A stretch of 64,000 bases of DNA from Pseudomonas sp. ok272 (GCF_900109995.1 NZ_FOCB01000009.1:62001-126000), one strand, 5' to 3'. Shown: positions 28,694 through 41,915, counted from the stretch's first letter. Numbers and translations are program-made. Notes: generated from the letters alone by a model not told the origin.

Positions 28694-29488
28694 GTGATCG
28701 ATACTTTCAACAGATCCGGCCCGCTTATGGAAGCTGCAAGTTACCCTGCCTGGGCTCAGCAATTGATCCAGGACTGCAGCGAGAGCAAGCGTCGGGTTGT
28801 AGAGCATGAACTGTATCAGCGGATGCGTGATAACAAGCTCAGTGCCAGGACCATGCGCCAGTACCTGATCGGTGGCTGGCCGGTCGTCGAGCAGTTTGCC
28901 TTGTACATGGCACAAAACCTCACCAAGACCCGCTTCGCCCGCCACCCTGGCGAGGACATGGCGCGTCGCTGGCTGATGCGTAACATTCGAGTCGAACTCA
29001 ACCACGCTGACTATTGGCTGCACTGGAGCCGTGCGCATGGCGTCAGCCTGGAGGACCTGCAGGCGCAGCAAGTGGCCCCTGAGCTGCATGCGCTGAGTCA
29101 CTGGTGCTGGCATACCAGCTCGGCGGATTCGCTGATCGTCGCCATTGCCGCGACCAACTATGCGATCGAAGGTGCGACGGGGGAGTGGTCGGCGCTGGTA
29201 TGTTCCAACGGGATCTACGCGGCATCGTTTCCCGAGGACGACCGCAAGCGCGCGATGAAGTGGCTGAAGATGCACGCCCAGTACGACGATGCCCACCCTT
29301 GGGAAGCCCTGGAGATTATCTGCACCCTGGCGGGCCACAACCCCACCCACGCGCTACAGCTCGAGTTGCGTCAGGCGGTGTGTAAAAGCTACGACTATAT
29401 GTACCTGTTCCTGGAGCGCTGCATGCAGTTGGAGCACCAGGTGAAACCTTCGGTAGCGCGTGAGCGAATGGCGTTGGTCGAAGGTTGA
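28694..29488 (+). CDS. TenA/PqqC-like haem-oxygenase-fold protein
   Basis: 264 residues from GTG 28694, preceded by AAGGAG. It is all-helical with TenA/PqqC-family features: MRQYLIGGWPVVEQFALYM, then the acidic/His residues in NHADYWLHW, and NYAIEGATGEWSALV. Family members include thiaminase-like enzymes and iron-dependent oxygenases; the true reaction is unknown. It follows the RbdA-like gene by 45 bases and may be cotranscribed. Confidence 0.8.
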   Translation: MIDTFNRSGPLMEAASYPAWAQQLIQDCSESKRRVVEHELYQRMRDNKLSARTMRQYLIGGWPVVEQFALYMAQNLTKTRFARHPGEDMARRWLMRNIRVELNHADYWLHWSRAHGVSLEDLQAQQVAPELHALSHWCWHTSSADSLIVAIAATNYAIEGATGEWSALVCSNGIYAASFPEDDRKRAMKWLKMHAQYDDAHPWEALEIICTLAGHNPTHALQLELRQAVCKSYDYMYLFLERCMQLEHQVKPSVARERMALVEG

Positions 29489-29506
29489 TTCTTTAACTCA
29501 AAACCA

Positions 29507-29593
29507 CTGTGGGAGCGAGCCTGCTCGCGAAGATGGGGATTACACCGGTGTTGACTGGCACCCCCCGTTTCGCGAGCAGGCTCGCTCCCACAG
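29507..29593. repeat. Inverted REP pair
   Basis: A 25-bp unit, CTGTGGGAGCGAGCCTGCTC plus CGCGAA-type end (29507-29531), is perfectly inverted at 29569-29593. It lies between the convergent TenA-like and diguanylate cyclase genes, where it can form a hairpin in both transcripts. Confidence 0.93.
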
Positions 29594-29608
29594 GTATTGC
29601 CCCCGGCC

Positions 29609-30535
29609 TTATCCGGCCATTGCCAGGCGATTGCGTCCCTCGCGCTTGGCCACATAAAGCGCACTGTCGGCGCGTCGCAGCAAGCTTTGCGCCGACTCTC
29701 CCGGCAGTAACGTCGAGCAGCCCAAGCTTACGGTCAGTTCGAGCAGCATCTCATCGACCCGAAAGTCCTGTGCTTGTGCGGCATACCGCAGGCGCTCTCC
29801 CACCATGGCGGCCGCCTCACGGCTGGTGTTGGAGAGCAGGATCAAAAACTCCTCGCCGCCAAAGCGAAACACCATGTCGACGTTACGCAGTTGATGCTTG
29901 ATCGAGATCGCAACGGCCTTGAGCACTTCATCGCCAGTGCGATGGCCGTGGCTGTCATTGATGCGCTTGAAGTGGTCGATGTCGAGCATCAGCAGTGACA
30001 GCGGTTGCATGTGCCGGCGCGCCATGTCGATTTCCCGATGCAGGGTCTGATCCATGGCGATGCGGTTGCCGGCGCCTGTCAGCGGATCGCGCAATGCGCT
30101 TTGGGTCGCGGCCCGATAGAGCAAGGCATTGCGGATCGGGAACAGCAGCGCGGACAGCAGCGACTCCAGGTTGGCCTGGTCCTGTTCACTGAAGCGCTGG
30201 TTGCGCCGGAACACCAGTTCGCCAAGGTCTTGACCTTCATGGCTGAGGCTGTAGCTCGCGCAATGGTGCCCTCGCTGGCCGAACTCCAGGCGCAGATCGC
30301 TAGTCTTGTGTTCATAACTGAGTGCGTCCAGTGGCACCAGGCGCTGAACTTCGCGGAAGAACAGGCCCAGGATGCGCTGTGGTTCCAGGCTGGTTTGCAA
30401 TTGCTGGCCCATCTGCTGGCGCAACTCGCCCAGGCTCGCGGGGCGTGCCAACAGCGGAGGAATTTGTCCAAAGCCCAGGCGCTGCAATTTGGCGCTATCA
30501 AAGTCAATTGCGTTGGTCTGGATCGGCGATTTCAT
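29609..30535 (-). CDS. Diguanylate cyclase (GGDEF)
   Basis: 308 residues. The N-terminal part (about 30-140) looks like a GAF-type sensory domain (LGLFFREVQRLVPLDALSYE). The GGDEF domain starts at LRDPLTGAGNR and has LDIDHFKRIND, the active-site variant GGEEF at 226-230 and an inhibitory-site RNVD at 217-220. All point to active c-di-GMP synthesis with product feedback. There are no membrane segments, so it should be cytosolic. Its signal is unknown. Confidence 0.92.
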   Translation of the reverse strand: MKSPIQTNAIDFDSAKLQRLGFGQIPPLLARPASLGELRQQMGQQLQTSLEPQRILGLFFREVQRLVPLDALSYEHKTSDLRLEFGQRGHHCASYSLSHEGQDLGELVFRRNQRFSEQDQANLESLLSALLFPIRNALLYRAATQSALRDPLTGAGNRIAMDQTLHREIDMARRHMQPLSLLMLDIDHFKRINDSHGHRTGDEVLKAVAISIKHQLRNVDMVFRFGGEEFLILLSNTSREAAAMVGERLRYAAQAQDFRVDEMLLELTVSLGCSTLLPGESAQSLLRRADSALYVAKREGRNRLAMAG

Positions 30536-30670
30536 ATGGCATGGGCCCTAGGCAGGAATGCTGTCTTACAGGCAGGGTGAGGGCGGAGAAGCTGCGCATC
30601 ATACTGATCCATCAGTCCCGTAGGACGTTTGGCTAGAGTCTAGACTGCTTTGTGGGGTAAAGACGAGCAT

Positions 30671-30694
30671 GCCGCGACGGAAAGCCGTCGCGGC
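30671..30694 (-). terminator. Hairpin after the YciK-like gene
   Basis: GCCGCGACGG and CCGTCGCGGC form a perfect 10-bp stem with a 4-nt loop, 15 bases past the stop of the leftward SDR gene. The following bases on that strand are only moderately T-rich. Confidence 0.6.
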
Positions 30695-30708
30695 GATAGC
30701 GGCGGGGG

Positions 30709-31449
30709 TTATTGAGCGTCGAACGCCTGGCCATTGACGCCGGTGCTGTCCGGCCCCATCAGGTACAGGTAGACCGGCATGATGTCTTCGGGCGTCGGGT
30801 TGTTCAGCGGGTTTTCCCCTGGGTACGCCTGCGCCCGCATGCTGGTGCGGGTCGCGCCCGGGTTGATGCTGTTGGCGCGCATTGGGGCGACGGTCTCGAC
30901 TTCATCGGCGAGGGTTTGCATCAGACCTTCGGTGGCGAACTTCGAGACGCCGTAGGCACCCCAGTAGGCACGACCTTTGCGGCCGACGCTGCTGGAGGTG
31001 AAGATCACCGAGGCGTCCTTGGACAGCTTGAGCAGCGGCAGCAGGGTGCTGGTCAGCATGAACATGGCATTGACGTTGACGTGCATCACGCGCATGAAGT
31101 TTTCGCCGGATAGCTGCTCCAGGGGCGTGCGCGGGCCGATGATCGAGGCGTTGTGCAGCAGGCCATCGAGGTGGCCGAATTCGGTTTCGATCATGGCCGC
31201 CAGTTCGTCGAACTGGTGTGGCAGCGCGGTCTCCAGGTTGAACGGAATCACGGCTGGCTGTGGGTGGCCGGCGGCTTCGATTTCGTCGTAGACCTGGGTC
31301 AGGTTGGCTTCGGTCTTGCCCAGCAGCAGCACGGTGGCGCCGTGCGCCGCGTAGGTCTTGGCGGCGGCAGCGCCGATCCCGCGGCCAGCGCCGGTGACCA
31401 GGATGACCCGGTCCTTGAGCAGTTCAGGGCGGGCGGTGTAATCAAACAT
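30709..31449 (-). CDS. YciK-family short-chain dehydrogenase
   Basis: 246 residues. The SDR cofactor motif TGAGRGIG is at 19-26, NNAG is replaced by HNAS, and the catalytic Ser...Tyr-x-x-x-Lys occurs as TSSSVGRKGRAYWGAYGVSK. It ends VNGQAFDAQ, as in YciK. The substrate is unknown. It is downstream of mupP and ubiG in the same direction, an order common in pseudomonads. Confidence 0.88.
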   Translation of the reverse strand: MFDYTARPELLKDRVILVTGAGRGIGAAAAKTYAAHGATVLLLGKTEANLTQVYDEIEAAGHPQPAVIPFNLETALPHQFDELAAMIETEFGHLDGLLHNASIIGPRTPLEQLSGENFMRVMHVNVNAMFMLTSTLLPLLKLSKDASVIFTSSSVGRKGRAYWGAYGVSKFATEGLMQTLADEVETVAPMRANSINPGATRTSMRAQAYPGENPLNNPTPEDIMPVYLYLMGPDSTGVNGQAFDAQ

Positions 31450-31487
31450 AAAATACCTCTACAAAAATTAAGCAGGCCGGTCGGGAC

Positions 31488-32159
31488 TCAGCAGCGGCAC
31501 AGTGCGTTATCCAGCACCTTGCGCAGCTCCAGCGGATGGTCCACGACCACGTCGGCGCCCCAATGCTTGGGGTTGTCGTCCGGGTGAATGTAGCCGTAGG
31601 TCACCGCGGCGGTCTTGGTGCCGGCATCGCGGCCTGATTCGATATCACGCAGGTCATCGCCCACGAACAGGACGGTGGCCGGGTCCAGATCGAGCATGCG
31701 GCACGCCAGGATCAGGGGCTCCGGATCTGGCTTGCTGTTCTTCACGTGGTCCGGGCAGATCAGCAGCGCGGAGCGTTCGGCCAGCCCCAGCTGTTGCATG
31801 ATCGGCTCGGCGAAGCGCAGCGGTTTGTTGGTGACCACGCCCCAGATCAGGTTGGCGTTCTCGATGTCCGCCAGCAATTCAGCCATGCCATCGAACAGCT
31901 TGCTGTGCACCGCACAGCCGATCAGGTAGCGCTCCAGGAACTCCAGGCGCAGCGCCTCGAAGCCCGGGGACTCGGGGTCCATGGCAAACGTCACCGCAAC
32001 CATCGCCCGGGCGCCGCCGGAAATTTCGTCGCGGATGTGCTGGTCATTCATCGGCGGCAGGCCGCGATCGGCGCGCATCGCCTGGCAGATGGCAATGAAG
32101 TCCGGCGCGGTGTCGAGCAGGGTGCCGTCCATGTCGAAAAGAACTGCTCTGATGGCCAT
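31488..32159 (-). CDS. mupP: N-acetylmuramic acid 6-phosphate phosphatase (HAD family)
   Basis: 223 residues. HAD motifs: [10 protein letters not shown] at 8-17, VTNKPLRF, and [16 protein letters not shown]. It resembles phosphoglycolate phosphatase and is often annotated gph, but in Pseudomonas the protein next to ubiG has been characterised as MupP of the peptidoglycan recycling pathway that bypasses de novo UDP-MurNAc synthesis. That assignment here rests on synteny. Four bases separate it from ubiG. Confidence 0.85.
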   Translation of the reverse strand: MAIRAVLFDMDGTLLDTAPDFIAICQAMRADRGLPPMNDQHIRDEISGGARAMVAVTFAMDPESPGFEALRLEFLERYLIGCAVHSKLFDGMAELLADIENANLIWGVVTNKPLRFAEPIMQQLGLAERSALLICPDHVKNSKPDPEPLILACRMLDLDPATVLFVGDDLRDIESGRDAGTKTAAVTYGYIHPDDNPKHWGADVVVDHPLELRKVLDNALCRC

Positions 32160-32163
32160 CGGC

Positions 32164-32862
32164 TTACTCCTCGCGCAGGGTCTGGATCATGTAGTTGACG
32201 TCGACGTCGGACGCCAGCTTGTAGTGCTTGGTCAGCGGGTTATAGGTCAGGCCAATGATGTCCTTGACGCTCAGGCCCGCGGCACGGCTCCAGGCGCCCA
32301 GCTCGGAAGGGCGGATGAACTTCTTGAAGTCGTGGGTGCCGCGCGGCAGCAGCTTCATGATGTATTCGGCGCCGACGATCGCGAACAGGTAGGCCTTGGG
32401 GTTGCGGTTGATGGTGGAGAAGAACACCTGGCCACCCGGCTTGACCATGCGGAAGCAGGCGCGAATCACGGACGATGGGTCCGGTACGTGTTCGAGCATT
32501 TCCAGGCAGGTGACGACGTCGAACTGCTCGGGCATCTCTTCGGCCAGGGCTTCGGCCGTGATCTGCCGGTATTCCACGCTCACGCCGGACTCCAGTTGAT
32601 GGAGCTGCGCGACCGCCAGCGGTGCTTCGCCCATGTCGATGCCCATCACGGTGGCGCCGCGCTGGGCCATCGATTCGCTGAGGATGCCGCCGCCGCAGCC
32701 GACGTCCAGGACCTTCTTGCCGGCCAGCTTGACGCGTTCGTCAATCCAGTTGACCCGCAGCGGGTTGATGTCGTGCAGTGGCTTGAACTCGCTTTCGCGG
32801 TCCCACCAGCGGTGGGCCAGGGCTTCGAACTTGGCAATTTCAGCGTGGTCGACGTTGCTCAT
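32164..32862 (-). CDS. ubiG: Ubiquinone biosynthesis O-methyltransferase
   Basis: 232 residues, full length. The SAM-binding motif [13 protein letters not shown] is at 51-63. UbiG-specific stretches include [11 protein letters not shown] at the start, [13 protein letters not shown] and the DVNYM near the C-terminus. It performs both O-methylations in ubiquinone synthesis. It lies in a minus-strand operon between mtaD and mupP. Confidence 0.96.
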   Translation of the reverse strand: MSNVDHAEIAKFEALAHRWWDRESEFKPLHDINPLRVNWIDERVKLAGKKVLDVGCGGGILSESMAQRGATVMGIDMGEAPLAVAQLHQLESGVSVEYRQITAEALAEEMPEQFDVVTCLEMLEHVPDPSSVIRACFRMVKPGGQVFFSTINRNPKAYLFAIVGAEYIMKLLPRGTHDFKKFIRPSELGAWSRAAGLSVKDIIGLTYNPLTKHYKLASDVDVNYMIQTLREE

Positions 32863-32926
32863 GGATGGTCCTCTTGAATCTAAAGAATTGTGCTGTCGGC
32901 CTTGAGGTTCAGCTCAAGGCTTGGGT

Positions 32927-34258
32927 CTATTCGGTGTGGCCGCCGATACGTCGGCCCCAGGCGGTAGCGCTGGCGACGATCTGGTGTTCATCAAGGCGCG
33001 TCAGGCGCCGGTCGTCGAGCAATTGCTTGCCAGCCACCCAAAGGTGTTTCACGCAGTCCCGGCTGGTGGCATAAATCAGCTGTGAAACCGGGTCATAGAT
33101 GGGTTGCTGGGCCAGGCCAGTCAAGTCAAAGGCCACCAGGTCGGCACACTTGCCGACTTCCAGCGACCCGACGTCGCTCTCCAGGCCCAGTGCCCGGGCG
33201 CCGTTGAGGGTGGCCATGCGCAGGGCGCGATGGGCATCCAGGGCGGTGGCCGAACCGGCAACGGCCTTGGCCAGCAGCGCGGCGGTGCGGGTTTCGCCCA
33301 GCAGGTCCAGGTCATTGTTGCTGGCGGCGCCATCGGTGCCAACGGCCACATTGACCCCGGCCTGCCACAGTCGCTCCACCGGGCAAAAGCCGCTGGCCAG
33401 CTTGAGGTTCGACTCGGGGCAATGAACCACGCTGGTGTTGCTTTCTACCAGTAACGCCAGGTCTTGCTCACTGACTTGCGTCATGTGCACGGCCTGCAAG
33501 CGCGGACCCAGCAAACCCAGGCGTGCAAGGCGGGCCAAGGGACGCTCGCCGCGCTGCTCAAGCGATTGCTGCACCTCGAAGGCGGTCTCGTGGACGTGCA
33601 TGTGAATGGCGGCGTCCAGCTCCTCGGTGATGATCCGGACCTTTTCCAGGTTCTCATCGCTCACGGTGTACGGTGCATGGGGCCCGAAGGCGATTTTGAT
33701 CCGTGGGTGATGCTTGAGTTCGCCGAACAACTCGACGCCCTGGCGAATCGCCTCGTCGGCACTGCTGGCGCCGGGGATCGGGAAGTCGAGGATCGGAATG
33801 GCGATTTGTGCGCGAATGCCACTGTTGTGCACGCGTTCGCTGGCAACCTTGGGGAAGAAGTACATGTCTGAGAAGCAGGTAATCCCGCCCTTGATCTGTT
33901 CGGCAATCGCCAGGTCGGTGCCATCGCGCACGAACGCTTCATCGACCCATTTGCCCTCGGCCGGCCAGATGTGTTGCTCCAGCCAGGTCATCAAGGGCAG
34001 GTCATCGGCCAGGCCGCGGAACAGTGTCATCGCCGCATGCCCGTGGGCATTGATCAGGCCGGGGCTGAGCAACATGCCCGGCAGCTCGCGGACCTCGGTT
34101 GCCATGAGCTTGAGCGCGGCATCGCGCGGGCCGATGAAGGCAATGCGCCCGTCGCGAATGCCCAGGCCGTGATCCTTGAGCACCACGCCAGCCGGTTCCA
34201 CGGGCACCAGCCAGGTCGGCAGCAAGAGTAGGTCGAGCGCAGCAGCGGGGGTCGGCAT
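32927..34258 (-). CDS. mtaD: Methylthioadenosine / S-adenosylhomocysteine deaminase (amidohydrolase)
   Basis: 443 residues. Metal-binding His72 and His74 ([11 protein letters not shown]), [15 protein letters not shown] and the Asp in [13 protein letters not shown] define an amidohydrolase of the TRZ/ATZ type. Its divergent partner is mtnA of the methionine salvage pathway. The P. aeruginosa protein at this site has been shown to deaminate 5'-methylthioadenosine, so I use that name; substrate range here is inferred. Confidence 0.88.
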   Translation of the reverse strand: MPTPAAALDLLLLPTWLVPVEPAGVVLKDHGLGIRDGRIAFIGPRDAALKLMATEVRELPGMLLSPGLINAHGHAAMTLFRGLADDLPLMTWLEQHIWPAEGKWVDEAFVRDGTDLAIAEQIKGGITCFSDMYFFPKVASERVHNSGIRAQIAIPILDFPIPGASSADEAIRQGVELFGELKHHPRIKIAFGPHAPYTVSDENLEKVRIITEELDAAIHMHVHETAFEVQQSLEQRGERPLARLARLGLLGPRLQAVHMTQVSEQDLALLVESNTSVVHCPESNLKLASGFCPVERLWQAGVNVAVGTDGAASNNDLDLLGETRTAALLAKAVAGSATALDAHRALRMATLNGARALGLESDVGSLEVGKCADLVAFDLTGLAQQPIYDPVSQLIYATSRDCVKHLWVAGKQLLDDRRLTRLDEHQIVASATAWGRRIGGHTE

Positions 34259-34295
34259 CGAAGGTTCGGTCCAGTGCTTTTATAAAGGATGGCGA

Positions 34296-34301
34296 AGTAT
34301 A
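34296..34301 (-). promoter_or_regulatory. Possible -10 box for mtaD
   Basis: On the minus strand this reads TATACT, about 38 bases before the mtaD start. No good -35 box is seen at the usual distance. Confidence 0.4.
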
Positions 34302-34327
34302 CCCGAGCGTCTTCGCGGGGGGATCGC

Positions 34328-34333
34328 TATAAT
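34328..34333 (+). promoter_or_regulatory. Possible -10 box for mtnA
   Basis: A perfect TATAAT lies 33 bases before the mtnA start in the divergent mtaD-mtnA gap. The -35 region is weak. Confidence 0.5.
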
Positions 34334-34366
34334 CAGCCGCTTTTGTTGATGAGTACGGGGTGAGAG

Positions 34367-35443
34367 ATGCGCGATCGACTGTTGGCTGCGGAGAAGGTGA
34401 AGGCCATCGATTGGCGCGATGGTGCCCTGTACCTGCTGGATCAGCGCATTTTGCCGTTCGAGGAAACGTGGATTGCCTACACCAGCGCCGCCGGCGTGGC
34501 CGAGGCCATTCGCTCGATGGTGGTGCGGGGGGCGCCGGCTATCGGCATCAGCGCCGCCTATGGCGTGGTGCTGGCCGCTCGTGCACGGTTTGCCGAGGGC
34601 GGCGATTGGCAGGCCGCGCTGGAACAGGATTTTGCCCTGCTGGCCGATTCGCGGCCGACCGCCGTCAACCTGTTCTGGGCCCTGGGCCGTATGCGCGAAC
34701 GCCTGGCGCGACTGAAGAGCCATGCCGATCCCCTGGCAGCGCTTGAGGCCGAGGCGCTGGCGATTCATGAGAGTGATCGCGAAGCGAACCTGACCATGGC
34801 GCAGCTGGGGGTGGAGCTGATCCGCAAGCACCAGGGCAATGCGCAGGCGATCCTGACCCACTGCAACACCGGCGCACTGGCCACGGGTGGTTTCGGGACG
34901 GCCTTGGGGGTGATTCGCGGCGCCTTTATAGAAGGCATGGTCGAGCGGGTGTATGCCGACGAAACCCGGCCCTGGCTACAGGGTTCGCGCCTGACCGCGT
35001 GGGAGCTGGCCAACGAAGGCATCCCGGTGACCCTCAATGTCGACTCGGCGGCGGCCCACATCATGAAGACCAAGGGCATTACCTGGGTGATCGTGGGGGC
35101 GGACCGGATCACCGCCAACGGTGACGTTGCCAATAAGATCGGCACCTATCAACTGGCGGTCAACGCGATGCACCATGGTGTGCGCTTTATGGTGGTGGCC
35201 CCCAGTTCGACCATCGACATGAACCTGGCCAGCGGTGACGAGATCCCGATTGAAGAACGCGACGGCAGCGAGTTGCTGGAGGTGGGCGGCAAGCGCGTGG
35301 GGGCGGATGTCGAGGCCTTCAATCCGGTGTTCGACGTGACGCCGGCCGACTTGATTGATGCCATCGTTACCGAAAAAGGCATCGTCGAGCGCCCGGATGC
35401 GGCGAAGATGGCGCAGTTGATGTGCCGCAAGCGCTTGCATTGA
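34367..35443 (+). CDS. mtnA: S-methyl-5-thioribose-1-phosphate isomerase
   Basis: 358 residues, full length. Catalytic Cys166 in [12 protein letters not shown] and the Asp in [19 protein letters not shown] match the MtnA/eIF2B-like active site. It converts MTR-1-P to methylthioribulose-1-P in methionine salvage, downstream of MTA processing by the divergent mtaD product. Confidence 0.97.
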   Translation: MRDRLLAAEKVKAIDWRDGALYLLDQRILPFEETWIAYTSAAGVAEAIRSMVVRGAPAIGISAAYGVVLAARARFAEGGDWQAALEQDFALLADSRPTAVNLFWALGRMRERLARLKSHADPLAALEAEALAIHESDREANLTMAQLGVELIRKHQGNAQAILTHCNTGALATGGFGTALGVIRGAFIEGMVERVYADETRPWLQGSRLTAWELANEGIPVTLNVDSAAAHIMKTKGITWVIVGADRITANGDVANKIGTYQLAVNAMHHGVRFMVVAPSSTIDMNLASGDEIPIEERDGSELLEVGGKRVGADVEAFNPVFDVTPADLIDAIVTEKGIVERPDAAKMAQLMCRKRLH

Positions 35444-35469
35444 CACGGCGGCGGGCCCGATCAACTTCA

Positions 35470-35548
35470 TTCGCGAGCAGGCTCGCTCCCACATTTGATT
35501 GGCGCGCGGGCTCGAACGATCTCTTGTGGGGGCGAGCCTGCTCGCGAA
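35470..35548. repeat. Inverted REP pair
   Basis: TTCGCGAGCAGGCTCGCTCC... (35470-35493) is inverted at 35525-35548 with one mismatch (GGGGGCG against GGGAGCG). It sits 27 bases after mtnA, before gyrA. The remaining gap to gyrA (about 330 bp) shows no gene or clear promoter box. Confidence 0.9.
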
Positions 35549-35876
35549 GGAGCCGGAAAAGTCAATAAATCGGCTGCATTCAGCCCTGGATTCTCCAGTC
35601 AACGCTGCTCTGAGCCTCTCTCGTCCCCGTTAAGGCTGTCATCGGTCAACTAACTATGCTCCATGCGCGTCAGGGGGATAGGTGCGTGGCGGCTCTTGTG
35701 ATAACATCCGGCGGTTTCCAAGGCAGTCCCGCGGGGTTGTCCTTACTGCGCAAATCCATGGCTTAACTTGTTGATTTGTCGTAAGTCGGTGCATGGCACT
35801 CAGTCTGCGTCGGCGAGCTTCGTTCGTCCCATTTGGATGTGACGAGGTTTCACCAGAAAAAGGAATCAGGCTTCTC

Positions 35877-38546
<2,670 letters not shown>

Positions 38547-38553
38547 CCAAATC

Positions 38554-38586
38554 GTAGCAGGGCAGAGTGTTTGCTCTGTCCGCTAC
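38554..38586 (+). other. Hairpin between gyrA and serC
   Basis: GTAGC-A-GGGCAGAG (38554-38567) pairs with CTCTGTCC-GCTAC (38574-38586) around TGTTTG, with one G-U pair and one bulged A. It starts 7 bases past the gyrA stop and ends 24 bases before serC. No T run follows, so partial termination or mRNA processing is more likely than a full stop. Confidence 0.6.
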
Positions 38587-38610
38587 CGTGATTGCATAGC
38601 GAGAGTGGAT

Positions 38611-39696
38611 GTGAGCAAACGAGCCTATAACTTCTGCGCAGGTCCCGCTGCGCTGCCTGAAGCTGTCCTGTTGCGTGCCCAGTCCGAGTTGCTCGACTGG
38701 CACGGCAAGGGCCTCTCGGTCATGGAAATGAGCCATCGCAGCGATGAGTTCGTGTCCATTGCGACCAAGGCCGAGCAGGATCTGCGTGATCTGCTGAATA
38801 TCCCCTCGAACTATAAAGTGCTGTTCCTGCAAGGTGGCGCTAGCCAGCAATTTGCCCAAATTCCTCTGAACCTGTTGCCGGAAGGCGGTACGGCCGACTA
38901 TATCGACACCGGTATCTGGTCGCAGAAAGCCATCGAAGAAGCCTCGCGCTACGGCCACGTCAACGTAGCTGCGACCGCCAAGCCTTACGACTACTTCGCG
39001 ATTCCCGGTCAGAACGAATGGAAGCTGTCGCAAGACGCGGCCTACGTACACTACGCGCCGAACGAAACCATTGGCGGCCTGGAGTTCCAGTGGATCCCGG
39101 AAACCGGCGATGTACCGCTGGTGGCGGATATGTCCTCGGACATTCTCTCGCGCCCAGTGGATATCTCGCGCTTCGGCATGATCTACGCCGGTGCCCAGAA
39201 GAACATCGGCCCGAGCGGCATCGTCGTCAACATCGTGCGTGAAGACCTGCTGGGTCGTGCGCGCTCGCTGTGCCCGACCATGCTTGACTACAAGGTCGCG
39301 GCCGACAACGGCTCGATGTACAACACCCCGCCGACCCTGGCCTGGTACTTGTCCGGCCTGGTGTTCGAGTGGCTGAAAGAGCAGGGCGGTGTCGAAGCCA
39401 TCGGCAAGCTCAATGAGGTCAAGCAGCGCACGCTGTACGGCTTTATCGATGCCAGCGGCTTGTACAGCAACCCCATTAACGTGTCCGACCGCTCGTGGAT
39501 GAACGTCCCTTTCCGCCTGGCCGACGACCGCCTCGACAAGCCGTTCCTGGTTGGTGCCGAGGCGCGCGGTTTGCTGAACCTCAAGGGTCACCGTTCGGTG
39601 GGCGGCATGCGTGCCTCTATCTACAACGCGGTCGACATCAATGCCGTCAATGCGCTGGTTTCGTACATGGCAGAGTTCGAGAAGGAACACGGCTAA
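38611..39696 (+). CDS. serC: Phosphoserine aminotransferase
   Basis: 361 residues from GTG 38611, giving the family start [16 protein letters not shown]; earlier in-frame codons lie in the hairpin region. PLP Lys197 lies in [12 protein letters not shown]. Length is normal. It makes phosphoserine and participates in pyridoxine synthesis. The stop overlaps the pheA start (TAATG), the first link in a tightly coupled serC-pheA-hisC-tyrA/aroA-cmk cluster. Confidence 0.97.
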   Translation: MSKRAYNFCAGPAALPEAVLLRAQSELLDWHGKGLSVMEMSHRSDEFVSIATKAEQDLRDLLNIPSNYKVLFLQGGASQQFAQIPLNLLPEGGTADYIDTGIWSQKAIEEASRYGHVNVAATAKPYDYFAIPGQNEWKLSQDAAYVHYAPNETIGGLEFQWIPETGDVPLVADMSSDILSRPVDISRFGMIYAGAQKNIGPSGIVVNIVREDLLGRARSLCPTMLDYKVAADNGSMYNTPPTLAWYLSGLVFEWLKEQGGVEAIGKLNEVKQRTLYGFIDASGLYSNPINVSDRSWMNVPFRLADDRLDKPFLVGAEARGLLNLKGHRSVGGMRASIYNAVDINAVNALVSYMAEFEKEHG

Positions 39697-40790
39697 TGTC
39701 TGAGCAAGAACTCAAGGCCCTGCGCGTTCGCATTGATGCCCTGGACACCAAAGTCCTGGAGCTGATCAGTGAGCGTGCGCGCTGCGCCCAGGAAGTCGCC
39801 CGGGTCAAAATGGCGTCGCTGGCTGAAGGCGAAGTGCCGGTGTTCTATCGTCCCGAGCGTGAAGCCCAGGTGCTCAAGCGAGTGATGGAGCGCAACCAGG
39901 GGCCGCTGGGCAACGAAGAGATGGCGCGGTTGTTCCGCGAGATCATGTCGTCGTGCCTGGCGCTGGAGCAGCCGCTGAAAGTGGCCTACCTCGGTCCTGA
40001 GGGGACCTTCACCCAGGCCGCGGCCATGAAACATTTCGGTCATGCCGTGATCAGCAAGCCGATGGCGGCAATTGACGAAGTGTTCCGTGAAGTGGCGGCC
40101 GGCGCGGTGAACTTTGGTGTGGTGCCGGTGGAAAACTCTACCGAGGGTGCGGTCAACCACACCCTCGATAGCTTCCTTGAGCACGATATGGTCATCTGCG
40201 GCGAAGTTGAGCTGCGCATTCACCATCATCTGCTGGTGGGCGAGAACACCAAGACCGACAGTATCAGTCGCATCTACTCCCACGCCCAGTCCCTGGCGCA
40301 GTGTCGCAAATGGCTGGACGCGCACTACCCGAACGTCGAGCGCGTGGCGGTATCGAGCAACGCTGAAGCGGCGAAGCGGGTCAAGGGTGAGTGGAATTCG
40401 GCAGCGATTGCCGGCGACATGGCTGCAGGCCTGTATGGTTTGACTCGCCTGGCGGAGAAAATCGAGGATCGCCCGGACAACTCCACGCGATTCCTGATGA
40501 TCGGCAGTCAGGAAGTGCCGCCGACCGGCGACGACAAGACCTCGATCATTGTGTCGATGAGCAACAAGCCGGGTGCGCTGCACGAGTTGCTGGTGCCGTT
40601 CCACGACAATGGCATCGACCTGACGCGGATCGAAACCCGTCCGTCGCGCAGTGGCAAGTGGACCTACGTGTTCTTCATCGACTTCGTCGGTCACCATCGC
40701 GACCCGCTGGTCAAGAGCGTGCTGGAACAAATCAGTCAGGAAGCAGTGGCACTTAAAGTGTTGGGTTCCTACCCCAAAGCAGTTCTCTAA
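39696..40790 (+). CDS. pheA: Chorismate mutase / prephenate dehydratase (P-protein)
   Basis: 364 residues from ATG 39696. An AroQ-type chorismate mutase occupies about 1-90 (LRVRIDALDTKVLELISERARCA). The prephenate dehydratase follows (VAYLGPEGTFTQAAA, then NSTEGAVNHTLD), and a C-terminal ACT domain (GALHELLVPF, IETRPSRSGKW) binds phenylalanine for feedback inhibition. It commits chorismate to phenylalanine. Confidence 0.97.
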   Translation: MSEQELKALRVRIDALDTKVLELISERARCAQEVARVKMASLAEGEVPVFYRPEREAQVLKRVMERNQGPLGNEEMARLFREIMSSCLALEQPLKVAYLGPEGTFTQAAAMKHFGHAVISKPMAAIDEVFREVAAGAVNFGVVPVENSTEGAVNHTLDSFLEHDMVICGEVELRIHHHLLVGENTKTDSISRIYSHAQSLAQCRKWLDAHYPNVERVAVSSNAEAAKRVKGEWNSAAIAGDMAAGLYGLTRLAEKIEDRPDNSTRFLMIGSQEVPPTGDDKTSIIVSMSNKPGALHELLVPFHDNGIDLTRIETRPSRSGKWTYVFFIDFVGHHRDPLVKSVLEQISQEAVALKVLGSYPKAVL

Positions 40791-40802
40791 GGGCGTTAAC
40801 AA

Positions 40803-41915
40803 ATGAGTGGCGACTTCCTCGCTCTGGCACAGCCGGGCGTGCAACAACTTTCGCCTTACGTTCCGGGCAAGCCCGTGGACGAACTGGCTCGCGAGCTGGA
40901 CATCGATCCGGCCAGCATCGTCAAACTGGCGAGCAACGAGAATCCGCTGGGTGCCAGTCCCAAGGCGCTGGCGGCCATTCGTGAAGCGCTGGCCGAGTTG
41001 ACCCGCTATCCGGATGGCAATGGCTTTGCGCTCAAGACCCTGTTGGCCGAGCAATGCCGTGTCGAACTCAATCAAGTGACGCTGGGCAATGGCTCCAACG
41101 ACATTCTTGAGTTGGTGGCGCGCGCCTATCTGGCGCCGGGCTTGAATGCGGTGTTCAGCGAGCACGCCTTTGCGGTCTATCCGATCGTCACCCAGGCGGT
41201 CGGTGCCGATGCGCGCGTGATTCCGGCCAAGGACTGGGGGCATGACCTGTCCGCCATGCTGGAGGCGATCGACAGCAACACTCGCGTAGTGTTTATCGCT
41301 AACCCGAACAACCCGACCGGGACCTGGTTTAGCGCCGAGGCCCTGGATGAGTTTCTCCAGGATGTGCCAGCGCGTGTACTGGTGGTGCTGGATGAGGCCT
41401 ATATCGAGTACGCCGAAGGCAGCGAGTTGCCTGACGGCCTGGATTTCCTCGCCGCTTACCCGAACTTGCTGGTATCGCGGACCTTCTCCAAGGCCTACGG
41501 CCTGGCAGCGCTGCGCGTTGGTTATGGTCTGTCGACGGCGGTGGTGGCTGATGTGCTGAACCGCGTTCGCCAACCCTTCAACGTGAACAGTCTGGCGCTG
41601 GCTGCGGCCTGCGCTGCGCTAAGGGACGACGAATACCTGGCTGAAAGCCGGCGCCTGAACGAGTCTGGCATGCAGCAGCTTGAGCTGGGTTTTCGCGAGC
41701 TGGGGTTGGGCTGGATTCCTTCCAAGGGCAACTTTATTTGCGTTGATCTGGGCCAGGAGGCCGCGCCGATCTTCCAGGGTTTGTTGCGCGAGGGTGTGAT
41801 CGTGCGTCCGGTGGCCAACTACGGCATGCCGAACCATCTGCGCATCACCATCGGCCTGCCAGCCGAAAACAACCGGTTCCTTCAGGCGCTGGCCAAGGTT
41901 CTGGCTCGTGGTTGA
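40803..41915 (+). CDS. hisC: Histidinol-phosphate aminotransferase
   Basis: 370 residues. PLP Lys230 in SRTFSKAYGLAALRVG, NPNNPTGTW and the C-terminal LRITIGLPAENNRF are class II aminotransferase features of HisC. Placed among aromatic genes, it may also transaminate aromatic precursors, as HisC-type enzymes can; pseudomonads usually have a second hisC in the his operon. It overlaps the next gene by a few bases. Confidence 0.93.
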   Translation: MSGDFLALAQPGVQQLSPYVPGKPVDELARELDIDPASIVKLASNENPLGASPKALAAIREALAELTRYPDGNGFALKTLLAEQCRVELNQVTLGNGSNDILELVARAYLAPGLNAVFSEHAFAVYPIVTQAVGADARVIPAKDWGHDLSAMLEAIDSNTRVVFIANPNNPTGTWFSAEALDEFLQDVPARVLVVLDEAYIEYAEGSELPDGLDFLAAYPNLLVSRTFSKAYGLAALRVGYGLSTAVVADVLNRVRQPFNVNSLALAAACAALRDDEYLAESRRLNESGMQQLELGFRELGLGWIPSKGNFICVDLGQEAAPIFQGLLREGVIVRPVANYGMPNHLRITIGLPAENNRFLQALAKVLARG

